NCBI RefSeq assembly: GCF_001418205.1 | Contig: NZ_LIQF01000001.1 | Location: 402,863-466,862 of the forward strand | Length of the DNA: 64,000 nt | From: Marinomonas fungiae | Lineage (GTDB): Bacteria; Pseudomonadota; Gammaproteobacteria; Pseudomonadales; Marinomonadaceae | Reading direction: 5' to 3' | In this document: positions 29,596 to 39,224 of the stretch, piece after piece | Position numbering within the stretch: the stretch's first letter is position 1 | Layout of the letters: each line of letters opens with the position of its first letter | The notes under the pieces: model-generated | Told to the model about the DNA's origin: nothing | Seen by the model: only the letters and a program-made list of their open reading frames with translations | Database searches by the model: none | Position numbers and translations under genes: made by a program

Positions 29596-30300
29596 ATGCT
29601 ATTGCTACTAAATAAACCTTTCCAAGTCCTTAGTCAATTCTCAGCTGATGGCGCCAAAGATACGTTAGCAAAATACGTTAATGTGCCTAATGTGTACCCT
29701 GCAGGTCGATTAGACTATGACTCTGAGGGGCTGCTACTGCTGACGGATAATGGCGCATTACAACACCTTATTGCTTCCCCTATGTTCAAAATGCCAAAAA
29801 CCTATTGGGTCCAAGTTGAAGGGGAAGTGACTGAGCAAGCAATACTAGCCTTAAGCAAAGGGGTTGAACTTAAAGACGGCATGACAAAGCCCGCCAAGTG
29901 TCGCCGAATGGACGTCCCAAACATTTGGAATCGAGAGCCGCCAATTCGCGAACGCGCCAACATCCCTACTAGCTGGATTGAATTACAAATTACGGAAGGC
30001 AGAAACCGACAGGTCCGTCGCATGACCGCTCACGTAGGTTTTCCGACCTTACGGTTAATTCGTGCTGCGATAGGCCCCTATTCGGTTGAAAATACCCCCG
30101 TTGGGTCTTATGTAGAAGTAGAGCTCACTGAAACTTTAGTGGAACAGGTACAACATTTTGAACGAGAAAAAGCGCGCAAGGCTGCCACATCTAACCGTCG
30201 CCGCCCTAATCGCGGACAAGCGCCGCTACCTCATGGTAAAAGAAATGCAGGACGGCCAGATCGTGCTCAATCAGCCAGCAGGACACGTGGAAAACGGTGA
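29596..30300 (+). CDS. rluE: 23S rRNA pseudouridine(2457) synthase RluE
   Basis: A 234-residue RsuA-family pseudouridine synthase without an S4 domain, as in RluE. The catalytic aspartate is D40 in PAGRLDYDSEGLL; other family motifs are LNKPFQVLSQF and EGRNRQVRRMTAHVG. Assignment to RluE among RsuA paralogues rests on the missing S4 domain and on the E. coli order rluE-nudJ-mnmA-hflD. Start ATG 29596 (MLLLLNKPF) is preferred over GTG 29551, which lacks a ribosome binding site. An Arg-rich tail of about 47 residues overlaps nudJ in another frame. Confidence 0.9.
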   Translation: MLLLLNKPFQVLSQFSADGAKDTLAKYVNVPNVYPAGRLDYDSEGLLLLTDNGALQHLIASPMFKMPKTYWVQVEGEVTEQAILALSKGVELKDGMTKPAKCRRMDVPNIWNREPPIRERANIPTSWIELQITEGRNRQVRRMTAHVGFPTLRLIRAAIGPYSVENTPVGSYVEVELTETLVEQVQHFEREKARKAATSNRRRPNRGQAPLPHGKRNAGRPDRAQSASRTRGKR

Positions 30301-30622
30301 AACCTTACAGCAGGCCGTGATTCGCGAAACTCTTGAAGAATCGGGCTGGCAAGTCACACCGCAAGCAATTCTTGGGATCTATGCCTTTACTCCTTTTGAA
30401 GGGGCCGACACCTATCACCGAGTATGCATCATATGCCATGCAGAACAACATATTACGGATGAGTTAGATCCTGATATCTTAGGTTCTGACTGGTTCACGC
30501 GAGAGCAAATTGAAGCGTTACCGCAGCGGAGCCCCTTGATTTTGCAGTGCATAAATGACTATGAACAGGGCCAGACACATGACCTGAATATGATTAACAA
30601 TCGCCATATCGATCCGAATTAA
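30158..30622 (+). CDS. nudJ: Phosphatase NudJ (Nudix family)
   Basis: A 154-residue Nudix hydrolase. The Nudix box GX5EX7REXXEEXG is complete at residues 42-63 (GHVENGETLQQ then AVIRETLEESG). E. coli NudJ hydrolyses nucleoside triphosphates, diphosphates and the thiamine precursor HMP-PP. The start is TTG at 30158 giving MNEKKRARLPHLTVAAL, aligned with the E. coli N-terminus; no later start would keep the first strand. It overlaps rluE by 143 bases. Followed 85 bases later by mnmA. Confidence 0.9.
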   Translation: MNEKKRARLPHLTVAALIADKRRYLMVKEMQDGQIVLNQPAGHVENGETLQQAVIRETLEESGWQVTPQAILGIYAFTPFEGADTYHRVCIICHAEQHITDELDPDILGSDWFTREQIEALPQRSPLILQCINDYEQGQTHDLNMINNRHIDPN

Positions 30623-30707
30623 AGACCTAGCCACGACCTTCAGCTACAATACGCCCTTACATTCTAATGACGGGCCTTTACCCCGTTTTCATTATTAGAG
30701 AGAGATC

Positions 30708-31817
30708 ATGAGTAAAGAAAACCCAAACGCATCGATTAAAGTCATCGTAGGCATGTCCGGCGGTGTGGATTCATCTGTATCCGCCCTACTTTTGCAACAA
30801 CAAGGCTACCAAGTGGAAGGCCTGTTTATGAAAAACTGGGACGAAGATGACGGTACTGAATACTGCACCGCGAAGGAAGACTTAGCTGACGCACAAGCTG
30901 TCTGCGACAAATTAGGTATCCATCTACACACGGCCAACTTCGCGGCAGAATACTGGGACAATGTATTTGAGCATTTCCTAGAAGAGTACAAAGCCGGTCG
31001 TACCCCCAACCCAGATATCCTTTGTAACAAAGAGATCAAGTTCAAAGCTTTTCTAGAATACGCCTTAGAATTGGGTGCGGATTACATTGCGACGGGCCAC
31101 TATGTGCGCCGTGGTGAAATCGACGATCAACCAGTGTTGTTAAAAGGGTTGGATAACAACAAAGACCAAAGCTACTTCCTATACGCGGTGGGCAAAGATG
31201 AAATCGGTCGCACTTTCTTTCCTGTTGGGGAGCTAGAAAAACCTGAGGTACGTCGCCTTGCAGAGGAACATGATCTGATTACTCACAACAAGAAAGACAG
31301 TACCGGCATCTGCTTTATCGGCGAACGTCGTTTTAAAGACTTTCTTGAGCAATATCTGCCAGCGCAACCGGGTAATATTGAAACCCTTGAAGGCGATGTG
31401 ATTGGCAAACACCATGGCTTGATGTATCACACCATTGGCCAGCGCCAAGGTTTAGGTATTGGAGGTCTATCGAAATACCCAGATGAGCCATGGTACGTGG
31501 TAGAAAAAGACCTGCAGCGCAATGTGCTTGTGGTAACTCAAGGCGGACAGCATGAGTCTTTATTTAAAACACACTTAATCGCTGATAACTTTGATTGGGT
31601 AGCCCGAGAAAAACCCAGCATGCCACTGACTTGTATGGCGAAGTGCCGTTACCGCCAGCCAGATCAAGAATGCACTATCTCGGAACTAGCCGATGGCCGC
31701 GTAGAGGTCAGTTTCAAAGAACCACAACGAGCCATTACACCTGGACAATCTGTCGTTTTCTATATCGGCGAACATTGTTTGGGCGGCGGCATTATAAACG
31801 CTGCTTTTAACAAGTGA
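30708..31817 (+). CDS. mnmA: tRNA-specific 2-thiouridylase MnmA
   Basis: A 369-residue PP-loop enzyme that adenylates and thiolates U34 of tRNA Lys, Glu and Gln, taking persulfide sulfur from TusE. ATP-binding SGGVDSS is at the N-terminus; the catalytic cysteine pair is in [12 protein letters not shown] and [16 protein letters not shown] start with AGAGAG upstream. It completes the sulfur relay whose carriers tusDCBE lie at 15-16.3 kb. Followed by hflD as in E. coli. Confidence 0.97.
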   Translation: MSKENPNASIKVIVGMSGGVDSSVSALLLQQQGYQVEGLFMKNWDEDDGTEYCTAKEDLADAQAVCDKLGIHLHTANFAAEYWDNVFEHFLEEYKAGRTPNPDILCNKEIKFKAFLEYALELGADYIATGHYVRRGEIDDQPVLLKGLDNNKDQSYFLYAVGKDEIGRTFFPVGELEKPEVRRLAEEHDLITHNKKDSTGICFIGERRFKDFLEQYLPAQPGNIETLEGDVIGKHHGLMYHTIGQRQGLGIGGLSKYPDEPWYVVEKDLQRNVLVVTQGGQHESLFKTHLIADNFDWVAREKPSMPLTCMAKCRYRQPDQECTISELADGRVEVSFKEPQRAITPGQSVVFYIGEHCLGGGIINAAFNK

Positions 31818-31842
31818 GCACTGCGTTAAAGCGGAGAACCCT

Positions 31843-32472
31843 ATGCAGCATGACATAAAAGAACAAGCCATCGCATTGGCTGCGATCTTTCAAGCAGCAG
31901 AATTGGTAGCCAACTTAGCACGCAAAGGCACTTTGGATACCAACTATGCCAAACCCTTGCTAGACAGTATTCTTGTGGTCAATGCCAAAGCCACAGAGGA
32001 TATTTACGGCGGCCAAGTCAACTGCCAAGGAAATCTTGCCTTAGGCCGACGCATCGCCAAAGAGGTTATGGGGAAAAACCGTGATGCGGTCAACCCCGAC
32101 ACCATTCGCTATGCTCTTAGCATGATTCACCTTGAATCTAAGCTAGGTAAAGAGCCTGAGATGCTATCTGCCATTGGTCAGCGTCTAGGACAACTAGAAC
32201 GCCAACTAGAGCATTATGATGACGTTATGCATGAAAATGTTGTTGCAGGCATTTCTGGAATGTACCAAGACACATTAAGCAAATTACCATTTCGGATACA
32301 GGTGCATGGAGACAGCCGTTTCTTGCAGCAACCTCATATTGCCCACCAAGTTCGTGCGGTCTTAATGGCAGGCATTCGCGCTGCGATGCTTTGGCGCCAA
32401 GTGGGCGGCAAGCGCTGGCATTTAATTTTCAAGCGCAAAGCACTCATCAAGCAGCTCGAAGGTCGCTTCTGA
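31843..32472 (+). CDS. hflD: High-frequency lysogenization protein HflD homolog
   Basis: A 209-residue all-helical protein of the HflD/YcfC family. It begins with an amphipathic region (KEQAIALAAIFQAAELVANLA) and contains the conserved GRRIAKEVMG and RVHGD-like QVHGDSRFLQQP. In E. coli HflD is peripheral to the inner membrane and restrains lambda CII; the native role is unclear. It lies 25 bases after mnmA. In E. coli and Pseudomonas purB follows directly; here about 24 kb of other genes intervene. Confidence 0.93.
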   Translation: MQHDIKEQAIALAAIFQAAELVANLARKGTLDTNYAKPLLDSILVVNAKATEDIYGGQVNCQGNLALGRRIAKEVMGKNRDAVNPDTIRYALSMIHLESKLGKEPEMLSAIGQRLGQLERQLEHYDDVMHENVVAGISGMYQDTLSKLPFRIQVHGDSRFLQQPHIAHQVRAVLMAGIRAAMLWRQVGGKRWHLIFKRKALIKQLEGRF

Positions 32473-32576
32473 GCCTTTCTTTCTTATAAAAGCCAGAAGG
32501 TAAATCAACGTTATCTTCTTGCTTTTCACCCTCTATATTCACGACAATCATTCAGATCAATCTTGACTATATTCGA

Positions 32577-32641
32577 GGTCAATATTTCTCAAGCCCCTTC
32601 TTGAGGTAGTATATTGACCAAAATTTTAATCAAATTTGATT
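32577..32641. promoter_or_regulatory. Nested inverted repeats upstream of icd
   Basis: Outer repeat GGTCAATAT (32577-32585) and ATATTGACC (32611-32619) encloses an inner hairpin CTCAAG/CTTGAG (32588-32593, 32600-32605). Nine bases further lies a perfect 14-bp palindrome AATCAAATTTGATT (32628-32641). They sit in the 244-base gap between hflD and icd and could be operators or an RNA structure; no T tract supports a terminator. Confidence 0.55.
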
Positions 32642-32716
32642 TGATTACAGAGAATGGCGGCCAAAAGTCACCTTCTATCCAAGCGGCTAACTTAGCCAGA
32701 ATGTTAGGGGAATTAC

Positions 32717-34936
32717 ATGTCAAAACAAACGATTTACTACACGTTGACAGACGAAGCACCGGCACTTGCAACAGCTTCTCTTCTGCCAATCTTTAGTTCA
32801 TTTGCGAAAGAAGCAGACATCGAGCTAAAACTTACGGATATTTCATTAGCAGGCCGTATCCTTTCAGCTTTCTCTGATCGACTTCCTGAAGATCAACGCG
32901 TAGAAGATGGTCTTTCTTTTCTTGGTGAGTTAACAGCAGATCCAAGTGCAAACTTCATCAAACTACCAAACATTTCAGCGTCTATTCCGCAGCTGAACGC
33001 TGCCATTAAAGAGCTTCAAAGTCAGGGTTACGACATTCCAAGCTACCCAGAAACAGCGGAAACAGACGAAGATAAAGACATCCAATCTCGTTATGCAAAA
33101 CTTCTAGGCAGTGCGGTAAACCCTGTGCTACGTCAGGGTAACTCTGACCGCCGTGCGCCAGCAGCCGTAAAAGCCTACGCACGTAAACACCCACACTCTA
33201 TGGGCGAGTGGAAGAAAACCTCTCAAACACACGCTGATTACATGCGTGACGGCGATTTCTTCTCATCAGAGCAGTCTGTAACAATGGACAAAGCACAAGA
33301 CGTGCGTATTGAGTTCGTTGATCAGGCAGGTAACGTAGAGCTTAAGAAAACACTGCCATTGCTAGAAGGCGAAGTTCTAGACAGCATGAACATGAGCGCA
33401 CGTAAGCTTCGTGACTTCTTTGAACAGTCTCTTCAAGAAGCCAAAGAAGCAGGCATCATGTGGTCGCTACACGTTAAAGCCACCATGATGAAGGTGTCTC
33501 ACCCGATCGTATTCGGACACGCTGTAACCGTATTCTATAAAGAAGTGTGGGATAAGTTTGGCGAGGTTTTCAAAGAAATCGGCGTTAACCCTAACAACGG
33601 TCTAGGCAGCGTTCTAGACAAGATCAAAGTACTACCACAGTCTCAACAAGACGAAATCCTAGAAGCAATCCACGATTGCTACGAGCACCGTCCAGAAATC
33701 GCGATGGTAGACTCTGTGCGTGGTATCACAAACCTACACGTACCTTCTGACGTTATCGTCGACGCATCTATGCCAGCGATGATCCGTAACTCAGGTAAGA
33801 TGTGGGGACGCGACGGCAAAACGAAAGACACTAAAGCAGTGATGCCTGAGTCAACTTACGCTCGTATTTACCAAGAAGTGATCAACTTCTGTAAAACAAA
33901 CGGCGCATTCGATCCAACCACAATGGGCACAGTACCAAACGTTGGTTTGATGGCTCAAAAAGCAGAAGAATACGGCTCACACGACAAAACATTCGAAGCA
34001 AAAGCAGACGGTGTAATGCGTGTGGTAGATGCCGCAGGTAACGTCCTAATGCAACACAATGTTGAGAAAGGCGATATCTGGCGTGCATGTCAAACGAAAG
34101 ACGCTGCAGTCAAAGACTGGGTGAAACTAGGTGTAACACGTGCCCGTAACTCTAACACTCCTGCCGTATTCTGGTTGGACGAAGAGCGTGCGCACGATAA
34201 CGAGCTACGTAAGAAAGTTGCACTGTACCTACAGGACTACGATCTTGAAGGTCTAGACATCCGCGTTATGTCTTACAACGAAGCGATCCGTTTCTCTATG
34301 GAGCGTATCATCCGTGGCCAAGACACCATCTCTGTAACAGGTAACGTTCTGCGTGACTACCTAACTGACTTGTTCCCAATCATGGAACTTGGCACATCAG
34401 CGAAAATGCTATCTATCGTACCAATGTTAAACGGTGGCGGCATGTACGAAACTGGTGCTGGTGGTTCAGCTCCGAAACACGTACAGCAACTTCTTGAAGA
34501 AAACTACCTACGTTGGGATTCTCTAGGTGAATTCCTTGCAACAGCGGTTTCTTTCGAAGAACTTGGTATTAAACAGAACAATGCAAAAGCGAAAGTACTG
34601 GCAGCAGCATTGGACAAAGCCACTGAAAAACTGTTGGACAACGATAAATCACCTTCTCGTAAAGTAGGCGATATTGATAACCGCGGCAGTCACTTCTACC
34701 TAGCAATGTACTGGGCTCAAGAATTGGCAGCCCAGACAGAAGACGCTACGTTGGCAGCGAAATTCGCACCTTTAGCTAAGACACTAACTGAAAACGAAGC
34801 GAAAATTGTTGAAGAGCTAAACTCTGTTCAAGGTTCTGCAGCTAACCTAGAAGGTTACTACCACATGAACCTAGAAGACGTTGCTAAAGTAATGCGCCCA
34901 AGTGCGACATTCAATGCAGCACTTGAGTCTTTATAA
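32717..34936 (+). CDS. icd: Isocitrate dehydrogenase (NADP+), monomeric type
   Basis: A 739-residue monomeric NADP-dependent isocitrate dehydrogenase, TCA-cycle enzyme converting isocitrate to 2-oxoglutarate. Length and sequence ([71 protein letters not shown]) belong to the monomeric class, unrelated at sequence level to the dimeric E. coli Icd. Codons are strongly biased (CGT, CTA, AAC), suggesting high expression. ATG with AGGGG upstream; own terminator. In E. coli the dimeric icd lies next to rluE; here an analogous enzyme lies just after hflD. Confidence 0.97.
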   Translation: MSKQTIYYTLTDEAPALATASLLPIFSSFAKEADIELKLTDISLAGRILSAFSDRLPEDQRVEDGLSFLGELTADPSANFIKLPNISASIPQLNAAIKELQSQGYDIPSYPETAETDEDKDIQSRYAKLLGSAVNPVLRQGNSDRRAPAAVKAYARKHPHSMGEWKKTSQTHADYMRDGDFFSSEQSVTMDKAQDVRIEFVDQAGNVELKKTLPLLEGEVLDSMNMSARKLRDFFEQSLQEAKEAGIMWSLHVKATMMKVSHPIVFGHAVTVFYKEVWDKFGEVFKEIGVNPNNGLGSVLDKIKVLPQSQQDEILEAIHDCYEHRPEIAMVDSVRGITNLHVPSDVIVDASMPAMIRNSGKMWGRDGKTKDTKAVMPESTYARIYQEVINFCKTNGAFDPTTMGTVPNVGLMAQKAEEYGSHDKTFEAKADGVMRVVDAAGNVLMQHNVEKGDIWRACQTKDAAVKDWVKLGVTRARNSNTPAVFWLDEERAHDNELRKKVALYLQDYDLEGLDIRVMSYNEAIRFSMERIIRGQDTISVTGNVLRDYLTDLFPIMELGTSAKMLSIVPMLNGGGMYETGAGGSAPKHVQQLLEENYLRWDSLGEFLATAVSFEELGIKQNNAKAKVLAAALDKATEKLLDNDKSPSRKVGDIDNRGSHFYLAMYWAQELAAQTEDATLAAKFAPLAKTLTENEAKIVEELNSVQGSAANLEGYYHMNLEDVAKVMRPSATFNAALESL

Positions 34937-34968
34937 TTAGCTGAATAGCCAATAAAGCGATACCCAAG

Positions 34969-35000
34969 AGCCACTTGATGAAAATCGAGTGGCTTTTTTA
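34969..35000 (+). terminator. Intrinsic terminator of icd
   Basis: Stem AGCCACTTGAT / ATCGAGTGGCT (one G-T pair) with a GAAA loop, followed by six T. Confidence 0.9.
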
Positions 35001-35058
35001 TTTCCGCTTATCTGAACGAAACACTCAATATCAAGCGGTGTTTTAAAAGGAACAAAAA

Positions 35059-35081
35059 AGGGAGTCTTATTCAGACTCCCT
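35059..35081 (-). terminator. Intrinsic terminator of gbdR
   Basis: Nine-bp stem AGGGAGTCT / AGACTCCCT with a five-base loop; on the reverse strand six T follow. It lies 30 bases after the gbdR stop, and is convergent with the icd terminator. Confidence 0.9.
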
Positions 35082-35111
35082 CTTCTTATCACCAACACAG
35101 ATGATTGAAGA

Positions 35112-36212
35112 TTACACCGCAATGGAACCAAAACTTGGTTCAGAATGTGCGTTATTGAGCGCATGTGTTGAGTGCGGCATGTATACCAAACTACCGACAC
35201 CTTGCTCAGCAGGTGTGATATTACCCATCCAAGCAACTTTACGCTCATCACGAGGTGAAATACCCAAATGTTTGCGGTAACAACGACTAAAGTGCGGCGT
35301 CGAAATAAAACCACAAGCCGCAGAAATCTCTACAATCGACATACTAGACTGCTTCAATAACTGGCGTGCACGATCCAAACGTAAACGCAAGTAGTAACGT
35401 GATGGTGAGCAATCTAGGTACTTGTGGAACATGCGCTCAAGCTGACGACGTGATACATCAACAAAAGCAGCCAGTTCGTCTAAGTCGATTGGTTCTTCTA
35501 GGTTGTTTTCCATCAACTCAATAACATCCACAAGCTTGGGCTTACAACCGCCCTTGTTAAGCTGACGTAGAGGAACGCGTTGCTGATCGAACTCGCTACG
35601 AATACGATCACAAATAAACATGTCTGAAACAGCACCAGATAATTTAGCGCCATGCTCTCGAGCAATAATGGTCAAGAACATATCAAGCGGTGCACTTCCG
35701 CCAGTTGCGGTAAAACGGCCTTCATCCATAGAGAACAGTCGGTTATTACAACGCACTTTCGGGAAACTTTCCTGCAAAGCGGTCATACATTCCCAGTGAA
35801 CGCTACAATTGTAACCATCCAACAAACCTGCATGTGCAAGTACGTACGCTCCTGTACAAATGCTTCCTAGCGTAACTCCTTTACGCCCGCGCTGTTGCAG
35901 CCAACTAACTTGCTTAGATGTAAATGCGCGAGTGATGTCTAAACCACCTGCAACAATAATCATATCAAGCTCTGGGCATTCAGCGATTGAGGTATCGGCA
36001 GACAAACTCAAACCATCACTGGCAACCACAGGTTCGCCAGATTCAGAAATCATATGCCAATTGTACAACTCTTCTCCGTATAACTGGTTTGCCATACGCA
36101 GTGGTTCAAGAGCTGAAGCCAACGCTATCATTGTAAAATTATCTAGCAATAGAAAACCAACTCGAGTGATTTTTTTCTTACTAGTCGCTGTAGTAGGGGA
36201 AGATGAGACCAT
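35112..36212 (-). CDS. gbdR: Glycine betaine-responsive AraC-family activator GbdR
   Basis: A 366-residue GATase1-like (DJ-1/PfpI) plus AraC HTH regulator. The N-terminal domain (about 18-195) includes VGFLLLDNFTMIALASALEP and GSICTGAYVLAHAGLLDG; the AraC/XylS DNA-binding domain occupies about 225-325 (VSRRQLERMFHKYL, ISAACGFISTPHFSRCYRKH). Length and architecture match Pseudomonas GbdR (367), which activates gbcAB, dgcAB and related genes in response to betaine and dimethylglycine. The gbc and dgc genes within 20 kb make GbdR the best call over ArgR, CdhR or SouR relatives. Confidence 0.9.
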   Translation of the reverse strand: MVSSSPTTATSKKKITRVGFLLLDNFTMIALASALEPLRMANQLYGEELYNWHMISESGEPVVASDGLSLSADTSIAECPELDMIIVAGGLDITRAFTSKQVSWLQQRGRKGVTLGSICTGAYVLAHAGLLDGYNCSVHWECMTALQESFPKVRCNNRLFSMDEGRFTATGGSAPLDMFLTIIAREHGAKLSGAVSDMFICDRIRSEFDQQRVPLRQLNKGGCKPKLVDVIELMENNLEEPIDLDELAAFVDVSRRQLERMFHKYLDCSPSRYYLRLRLDRARQLLKQSSMSIVEISAACGFISTPHFSRCYRKHLGISPRDERKVAWMGNITPAEQGVGSLVYMPHSTHALNNAHSEPSFGSIAV

Positions 36213-36601
36213 GAATGTGCCCTCTTATACGTGATATATAGCGCAAGCAATTAGTAGGCCAATAAGCTATAGAACACCATTTTTATTATGACGGACCGAC
36301 AGTAGCTGTTGGGTGAACGCCTCTTCACTTTAATTCTGCTTTAAGGCATAAAATTGCCTCAAAGTGAAGCCCGTATAATAATTGACCTTTGCGTTATGAA
36401 TATCACACCAACGACAGCAATAAAACCTTTTTTGACAAAAAACGACAAACGATTATTCTGACCAAAACGACAAAACAAGTCGCATTTAGTACCAATTGCT
36501 CTAAAAATTGTCCTTTCTGCGCCATAATTGCCTTCTTTTAGTGCCTTTATCAATCACTTAAGCACCAAAAAAGATCAATCTTAGTTTTTTCTGCTAGTGT
36601 G
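36213..36601. other. Intergenic region upstream of gbdR
   Basis: A 389-base gap holding the gbdR promoter and the 3' flank of the exonuclease gene. No credible ORF; the one open frame on the reverse strand (36359-36553) starts at TTG and has no family features. It contains ACGACA boxes (listed separately) and is AT-rich. Confidence 0.55.
36442..36472 (+). promoter_or_regulatory. ACGACA half-site pair upstream of gbdR
   Basis: AAACGACAAA occurs at 36440-36449 and again with ACGACA at 36467-36472, starts 25 bases apart on the same strand; a related CCGACA is at 36297-36302. The same hexamer recurs in other promoters of the betaine block. Confidence 0.4.
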
Positions 36602-37312
36602 CTATAGCCATAATTGTGCAACGGGAGTCTCCTCAGGGAAACGATGCCGCACCTGTGCCTGCAACAACTCAGCCGTTGCAATCGCATCAGTCATTGCGCT
36701 GTGCATATGATATCTAGGCAAGCCGTAACGAAGTCGACTATCCACTAGACGAATGGAAGGAAGTTTACCGCCCAATAAACGTTTCAATTTGCATCGCCAG
36801 CCTGAACGATGCTGCTGAGCCTCAATATGCATGGTATCAACCATGGGGAACCACATCTCTTCACCAAGCTCTCTTACTACCGCACTATTAAGAAACTCAC
36901 TTTCAATGTAGCGATAGTGCACCACGACAATTTTTCCGTACAACTCTTGAATGACTTCTTCAAGCACTTCAGCAATAGGAGGAGCATTCATAATCTCTGA
37001 GTGAGTAATGCCGTGTATTACGATTGAATCATCTTTCAACTGACATTTTGGTCTTACGATCCAATGTTTGGCCTTCGCCACCTTGATTCTCTGCATGGTG
37101 AATGGCACTAGACCAATACTGACAATCTCGTCATTACGCGGATCTAGCCCAGTCGTTTCAAAATCCAGGGCAACAAATTCAGCTTGATCAATGGTCATGT
37201 CCTCAGGAAAATCCTGCGAAACAAAGAACTCTTTTAGTAAGCTTGTTTGACTATCCATTGCCTGCTGACGCAGATACTCATGCCAAGAAAACGAATCAAC
37301 AACACGAGCCAT
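36602..37312 (-). CDS. DnaQ-like 3'-5' exonuclease
   Basis: A 236-residue DEDDh exonuclease. ExoI motif VALDFETTGLDPRNDEIVSI, ExoII region HYRYIESEFLNSA, ExoIII MHSAMTDAIATAEL with the catalytic H and D. It resembles the epsilon subunit of DNA polymerase III but lacks its polymerase-binding C-terminus and is preceded by about 45 residues of its own. It lies nine bases after a cNMP/CBS/DUF294 gene. This pair is conserved in many proteobacteria, often beside an acetate symporter; substrate unknown. Confidence 0.88.
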   Translation of the reverse strand: MARVVDSFSWHEYLRQQAMDSQTSLLKEFFVSQDFPEDMTIDQAEFVALDFETTGLDPRNDEIVSIGLVPFTMQRIKVAKAKHWIVRPKCQLKDDSIVIHGITHSEIMNAPPIAEVLEEVIQELYGKIVVVHYRYIESEFLNSAVVRELGEEMWFPMVDTMHIEAQQHRSGWRCKLKRLLGGKLPSIRLVDSRLRYGLPRYHMHSAMTDAIATAELLQAQVRHRFPEETPVAQLWL

Positions 37313-37321
37313 GTGGTGCTC

Positions 37322-39202
37322 TCACGAAAATGGGTAACGGTATTTTAGGAAACGCTGACTATTGCTTAACACATTGAACGCTTCTTTAAGGTTTCTACGC
37401 TCAATATCTGACAAAGTATCAGGCTCAATATTGTTATCAGGTTCACGACTCTCTTCGACATCTTCAACCTGATGGCGAATACGTACCATCGCTAGGTACT
37501 CCATTGCATACTTTAGCTCTTGACCACGTTTATCAGGTAATATTCCTGCCTTTATCACATCATCAAGGCGATCGATCGAATTTCGCGAGGTCGAGCCAAC
37601 TGCTAAAGCGTGCACACGAATTAAATCTGCAAGAGGTGCCGTACCACGACGTTTTAAATTAATGGTACGACGATGTTCACCATCCTGCTCCATCACGAAC
37701 TCTTTAAAGAAGCCAAGAGGCGGCGTGCGCAATAAAGCGTTACGGGCTAAGCTGGCTAGGAACTTTGGTGAATTTTTAGCGCGATTTACAATAAAGCGGT
37801 AGAGATCTTCCGCCCACTCTACCTTGCCGTATACCCCTTCCAGATCAAAGAATACAGAACTGTGTAGTAGCGCATCAGGATTTGGATGGTCAATCCAGTC
37901 CGCAAAGCATTCACGCCATTCAGTAATAGTTTTACGCCAACGAGGATTTGTGGCCATGATGCGCCCTGTACAGAACGGGTAGCCACATTTATCTAAACCT
38001 TCTGAGACGAACTCAGATAAGGCTTCAAAATACTCGCCATGTTTTGCCGCATCGTATTCATTGGAAAGGATTAAGGCGTTGTCTTGATCGGTAATCAATA
38101 GTTGCTCATCGCGAGCCATTGAGCCAAGCGCTAAAAAACAATAAGGCACTGGCGGTGGTCCGAGCTTTTCCTCAGCAATTTCTAATAGGCGCTGTTTAAA
38201 ACTGCGACCAATTACCGACATAGCACTACCAATCATATGCGCATTAGATTCTTGATGAACCATACGTACAAAGCATGACTGTATGTCTTTAGAAACCGTT
38301 ATCAATTCTTCAACTGTATGTTGACGATGTATTAAGCCAACAATAAACAAACTGTTTTTCGATTCGTAACGGACAATATCGGAAATGGCGATCACCCCTA
38401 AAGGCTCATCATTTTCGACCACAGGTAAATGATGTAGATTGAAACGCAGCATAGTAAGCATGGCTTCAAATACATAGGTTTCTTTATCTAATGTTTTTGG
38501 TGAATGGGTCATCACCGATGACACGGGCTGATCCAGATCGATGCCTTGGGCAACGACACGAGTACGCAGATCCCGATCAGTCAAAATCCCAACCAGCTTA
38601 TTTCGACAATCACCATCGTCCTCAAGAGGTGCTTCTTCATTCACAATCAGTAATGAGGACACCGACTCATGTGTCATTTTTAAAGCTGCTTGTCGAATGC
38701 TAGCATCGGTCGAAATCATCACTGGCTGACGCACAATCAACGAGGAGACTTTCACACTAGAAAGAGCACTCTCCTCACGCTGTTGCTGAACTTCTTTATT
38801 CATTTTGCGTTTGTCGTCGATTTCGACAAAGTAGGCAAACTCTTCGAAGTTATCACACAACTCGTTAAAGACCGCTTCAGGAATGAAGTAAATCAAGGAG
38901 TCTTCTAACGCACGTGAAGGCAATCGAATACGGTTTTTCATCAGCAAGCCAAGCTGACCAAATACGTCACCAACGCTGAGCCGATTGTATAAGTTACCGT
39001 TTCGACGATAGATCTCAATAGATCCACTACGAATGACACATAGGTCGTGAATTTCATCACCAAATCGGTACACATCTGCACCTTGGCGGAAATAAGTTAT
39101 CTCAACCGATGTCGCAACACGATTAAGTGTTTTTTCTGGTAGGAAAGAAAATGGGGGATAGCGCCCTAAGAATTCAGCTATCTCGATTTGTTCTGCTTCC
39201 AT
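37322..39202 (-). CDS. cNMP-binding/CBS-pair/DUF294 nucleotidyltransferase-like protein
   Basis: A 626-residue cytoplasmic protein. Order: cyclic-nucleotide-binding domain (about 15-130), CBS pair (about 155-290; VSSLLIVNEEAP, GILTDRDLRTRVVA, HHLPVVENDEPLGVIAISDI), DUF294 nucleotidyltransferase-like domain (about 320-460; LGSMARDEQLLITDQDNAL, with GS and paired aspartates of the polymerase-beta fold), and a DUF294 C-terminal helical domain (about 480-620). It looks like a sensor-transferase, related in layout to GlnD. It is followed by the exonuclease and preceded by gbcB by 22 bases, so it may be transcribed with gbcB. Confidence 0.88.
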   Translation of the reverse strand: MEAEQIEIAEFLGRYPPFSFLPEKTLNRVATSVEITYFRQGADVYRFGDEIHDLCVIRSGSIEIYRRNGNLYNRLSVGDVFGQLGLLMKNRIRLPSRALEDSLIYFIPEAVFNELCDNFEEFAYFVEIDDKRKMNKEVQQQREESALSSVKVSSLIVRQPVMISTDASIRQAALKMTHESVSSLLIVNEEAPLEDDGDCRNKLVGILTDRDLRTRVVAQGIDLDQPVSSVMTHSPKTLDKETYVFEAMLTMLRFNLHHLPVVENDEPLGVIAISDIVRYESKNSLFIVGLIHRQHTVEELITVSKDIQSCFVRMVHQESNAHMIGSAMSVIGRSFKQRLLEIAEEKLGPPPVPYCFLALGSMARDEQLLITDQDNALILSNEYDAAKHGEYFEALSEFVSEGLDKCGYPFCTGRIMATNPRWRKTITEWRECFADWIDHPNPDALLHSSVFFDLEGVYGKVEWAEDLYRFIVNRAKNSPKFLASLARNALLRTPPLGFFKEFVMEQDGEHRRTINLKRRGTAPLADLIRVHALAVGSTSRNSIDRLDDVIKAGILPDKRGQELKYAMEYLAMVRIRHQVEDVEESREPDNNIEPDTLSDIERRNLKEAFNVLSNSQRFLKYRYPFS

Positions 39203-39224
39203 TAGGGCGCCCTTTAGTCAAAGA

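Noticed and set aside
36359..36553. 64-residue ORF upstream of gbdR
   Set aside because: TTG start, no ribosome binding site, no recognisable features; the region is better explained as regulatory DNA.
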